This document shows, in pieces, positions 5,814 through 7,986 of a stretch of DNA of 7,986 bases (position 1 is the first letter of the stretch; each line of letters begins with the position of its first letter). The translations under genes were made by a program, and so were the position numbers. The notes beneath the pieces were generated by a model. The model was not told the origin of the DNA. It worked only from the letters and a program-made list of their open reading frames with translations, and did not search any database. Origin of the DNA: a bacterium (lineage in GTDB: Bacteria > SZUA-79 > Acidulodesulfobacterales > Acidulodesulfobacteraceae); contig JAKACI010000061.1 in assembly GCA_021821565.1 (NCBI GenBank), positions 1-7,986 on the forward strand, given 5' to 3'.

Positions 5814-7085
5814 ATGAACAATCAAAATCTCAGCATAGAAACTATTGCAAAACAAACATACGATGCAAGCAGATTTATTGCAAATTCAAGCAGTGCAATT
5901 AAACTCAGCCTGCTTAATGATATTGAAAAATTACTGATTGACAAAAAAGAATTTTTAAAATCGGAAAACTTAAAAGATATAGCAAACGCTAGAATTAATT
6001 CGCTTAAAAAACCCTTAATAGACAGGCTGACTATCAGCGATAGCACTATGGATTCAATGATTAAATCCATAGAAGACGTCAAGAAAATAAAAGATCCTAT
6101 AGGTGAAATTGAAAATATATCCATAAGACCTAACGGTCTTATGGTCGGAAAAATGCGGATTCCGCTTGGAGTAATAGGTATAATTTATGAATCAAGACCA
6201 AATGTCACGATAGACGCTTCTATACTCTGCTTACTATCAGGCAATGCGGCGATTTTAAGGGGGGGTTCCGAAGCTATCAACTCTAACCTTGCTTTAATTT
6301 CTATCATAAAAGAAGCTCTAAGAAAAAACAAATTGCCTGAAGAGACTATATCAATGGTTCCTTATACCGACCGCTCTGCCGTTATAGAACTTATATCCCA
6401 AAAAAAATATATTGATCTTATAATACCGAGAGGCGGCGAGGGATTAATTTCATTCGTAACAGAAAACTCAAAAATTCCCGTGGTCAAACATGATAAAGGG
6501 GTCTGTCATATTTACATAGATGAAGCCTGCGATATCCAAAAAGCCGTTAAAATTGTTATAAACGCTAAAGTTCAAAGACCTTCCGTATGCAATGCTTTAG
6601 AAACGCTTTTAGTCCATGAAAAAATAACAGACAAATTTATGCCCGTTCTATTAAAAGAATTACATAGCAAAGGAGTAGAAACAAGACTTGACGGCAACCT
6701 TTTAAATATATTTAAAAATAAATTTAAATTTATAACTGCCGCTTCCGATAATGATTGGAATGAAGAATACTTGGACCTCATTTTATCAATCAAATCCGTA
6801 AACAATATTGACTCTGCTATTGAACATATAAAAGAACACGGGTCAAACCATACTGAAGCAATAATAACGGAAAATTATACAAATGCAATGGATTTTATTA
6901 GAAAAGTTAATTCTTCCTGCGTTTTAATAAATGCATCTACAAGATTTAACGATGGATTTGAGCTTGGACTTGGGGCGGAAATAGGCATATCCACATCAAA
7001 AATACATGCATACGGTCCAATGGGAGCGAAAGAACTTACTACAACAAAATTTGTGGTTTTCGGAAATTACCAGACAAGATTATGA
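5814..7085 (+). CDS. proA: Glutamate-5-semialdehyde dehydrogenase (gamma-glutamyl phosphate reductase)
   Basis: ProA reduces the unstable ProB product with NADPH to glutamate-5-semialdehyde, which cyclises towards proline. It is an aldehyde-dehydrogenase-fold enzyme. The 423 residues match the family length. Visible motifs in order are IPLGVIGIIYESRPNVTIDA (116-135), LRGGSEA (148-154), RPSVCNALETLLV with catalytic C259, SNHTEAI (344-350) and the C-terminal GAEIGISTSKIHAYGPMG (387-404). A run of seven G in the LRGGSEA codons leaves the frame intact. AAGG at 5798-5801 is 12 bases from the ATG, so the ribosome site is weak. TTGAAT (5731) with TATTAT (5756) is a poor promoter candidate in the spacer, which also has an ATAAGC/GCTTAT inverted pair. 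The last bases overlap the nadD start. Confidence 0.96.
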   Translation: MNNQNLSIETIAKQTYDASRFIANSSSAIKLSLLNDIEKLLIDKKEFLKSENLKDIANARINSLKKPLIDRLTISDSTMDSMIKSIEDVKKIKDPIGEIENISIRPNGLMVGKMRIPLGVIGIIYESRPNVTIDASILCLLSGNAAILRGGSEAINSNLALISIIKEALRKNKLPEETISMVPYTDRSAVIELISQKKYIDLIIPRGGEGLISFVTENSKIPVVKHDKGVCHIYIDEACDIQKAVKIVINAKVQRPSVCNALETLLVHEKITDKFMPVLLKELHSKGVETRLDGNLLNIFKNKFKFITAASDNDWNEEYLDLILSIKSVNNIDSAIEHIKEHGSNHTEAIITENYTNAMDFIRKVNSSCVLINASTRFNDGFELGLGAEIGISTSKIHAYGPMGAKELTTTKFVVFGNYQTRL

Positions 7086-7741
7086 AGATAGGAATATTCG
7101 GAGGTTCATTTAATCCTATTCATTTTGGCCACTTAAGAACATGCGAAGAACTTGTTGAAGGTATGCCTCTTGATAAAATAATATTTATACCGTCCAATAT
7201 TACTTCAAACAAAAATGAAACTGCAAAAAATTCTAAAAATAGATTTGAAATGGTAAAAATGGCTATAAAAGATAATTCTAAATTTGAAACGTCCGATATT
7301 GAAATTAAAAGAGGCGGAATATCTTTTTCTTACAATACTATAAAAGAATTAAAAAAAAAATACCTTGACGACGAACTTTTTTTTATTATAGGATTTGAGG
7401 CTTTTACTGAAATAAGAAATTGGAAAAATAGCCGTTTGCTTTTTGAGATGACTAATTTTATAATTATTAATAGAGACATGAATATAAAGACAATGTATGA
7501 AAATTTAACTGCCGTTGCAAAATATATCCCGGATGTCGTTCAGAATAAAATTACAACCGATATTGAGCGCAATAGATTAATAATATACCCTGAAAATAGA
7601 TTAATAATATTGTTTGAGGTTACTAAATTAGATATATCTTCAACAAAAATAAGAAATAATTTTAAAAAAAAATTATCTAATCGTTTCCTCTTGCCAAATG
7701 ATATAATTGAATATATAATAAACAAAAATATATATATATAA
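7082..7741 (+). CDS. nadD: Nicotinate-nucleotide adenylyltransferase
   Basis: NadD joins nicotinate mononucleotide and ATP to form deamido-NAD, the penultimate step of NAD synthesis. The product is 219 residues, normal for the family. The nucleotidyltransferase signature GGSFNPIHFGHL lies at 7-18, with the HxGH pair H14 and H17. The C-terminal phosphate-binding ISSTKIR lies at 185-191, followed by the usual LPxxIxxYI ending. The middle motif reads IIGFEAFTEIRNW (102-114); family members usually have Asp where E106 stands. ATGA at 7082-7085 overlaps the proA stop, so translation is probably coupled, and no separate ribosome site is seen. Codons are very AT-rich. In many genomes nadD precedes rsfS, as here. 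Confidence 0.94.
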   Translation: MKIGIFGGSFNPIHFGHLRTCEELVEGMPLDKIIFIPSNITSNKNETAKNSKNRFEMVKMAIKDNSKFETSDIEIKRGGISFSYNTIKELKKKYLDDELFFIIGFEAFTEIRNWKNSRLLFEMTNFIIINRDMNIKTMYENLTAVAKYIPDVVQNKITTDIERNRLIIYPENRLIILFEVTKLDISSTKIRNNFKKKLSNRFLLPNDIIEYIINKNIYI

Positions 7742-7831
7742 TTCGATTAATTAAAATTATATGTAAAAATTCTTATATACTAAATAAATAACAAGATACA
7801 CAATACAAAATAATAATAAAAAATAAAATCC

Positions 7832-7986
7832 GTGAATTCAATTAGATTAGAAAATATTGAAAGTAATATTGAAAGTAATAAAAAAATCCTCAGGAAAAAA
7901 TTTAAAAGGACTAATAAAGAAATAAGAGCGGTTATAAATTATCTATCCGATAAGAATGCAAAAAATATTATAGTTCTTGATATTAG
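7832..7986 (+). CDS. rsfS: Ribosome silencing factor RsfS, N-terminal part only
   Basis: RsfS binds L14 on the 50S subunit and blocks joining with 30S when nutrients are scarce. Only 51 codons are inside the window. Residues 31-51 (IRAVINYLSDKNAKNIIVLDI) match the conserved first helix and strand of the family, typically KAxDIVVLDL. Position right after nadD is the standard context. The start is GTG with no visible ribosome site. The frame is closed upstream by TAA at 7817-7819 and holds no ATG before the GTG. This start gives about 28 residues before the conserved domain, more than usual. They are basic and contain NIES twice from a 12-base tandem repeat. A later start is possible, so the 5' end is less sure than the identity. 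Confidence 0.75.
   Translation, partial: MNSIRLENIESNIESNKKILRKKFKRTNKEIRAVINYLSDKNAKNIIVLDI
7853..7876 (+). repeat. In-frame 12-base tandem duplication in the rsfS start region
   Basis: AATATTGAAAGT occurs twice in direct succession (7853-7864 and 7865-7876), and a third copy begins with AATA. It encodes Asn-Ile-Glu-Ser twice in the proposed N-terminal extension. Because the unit is a multiple of three, copy-number change would not break the frame. Confidence 0.8.

Noticed and set aside
6258..6266. Run of seven G in proA as a possible frameshift or phase-variable tract
   Set aside because: The frame is intact through the conserved LRGGSEA motif, so nothing indicates a broken or switching gene.
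7742..7831. Terminator after nadD
   Set aside because: The 90-base gap is A/T-rich but holds no G+C stem with a U-run, and I see no other signal in it.

Overview
The window looks like a stretch of a low-GC bacterial chromosome. It probably comes from an anaerobic, delta-type lineage (Desulfobacterota or a relative). Three things suggest this: strongly AT-rich spacers, the gene order rplU-rpmA-obgE-proB-proA-nadD-rsfS as in Geobacter-like genomes (from memory), and a chemoreceptor whose sensor domain carries a c-type haem motif. The lineage is an inference from gene content; no marker here fixes it.

Layout. Positions 1-1519, minus strand: the N-terminal 506 residues of a methyl-accepting chemotaxis protein, which continues past the left edge. 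It has a membrane-anchored Tll0287-like (DUF3365) sensor with a CxxCH motif and an unusual Cys/His-rich linker. Positions 1520-2277: a roughly 750-base gap with a doubtful 60-codon minus-strand ORF, a compact hairpin-rich element with near-matching inverted ends (1926-2065), and a good promoter candidate plus long leader for rplU. Positions 2278-3050: rplU (L21) and rpmA (L27), separated by 200 bases. Positions 3051-3310: a spacer holding a structured, less AT-rich island (3167-3243) before obgE. Positions 3311-4330: obgE. Positions 4530-7085: proB and proA, the first two steps of proline synthesis. Positions 7082-7741: nadD, overlapping proA by four bases. From 7832 to the right edge: the start of rsfS, cut off.

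How the genes fit together. L21, L27, Obg and RsfS all act on the 50S subunit as parts, assembly GTPase and silencing factor. NadD makes the NAD precursor, and ProB/ProA feed proline synthesis. Everything from rplU onward is on the plus strand. Only proA-nadD are tightly coupled; the other gaps are 90-260 bases and may hold separate promoters or processing sites. The chemoreceptor is divergent from this cluster and appears unrelated to it.

No defence, CRISPR, transposase or otherwise clearly new multi-gene system was seen. The points most worth a second look are the chemoreceptor's haem motif and cytoplasmic Cys/His cluster, the structured RNA candidate before obgE, and the inverted-repeat element at 1926-2065.
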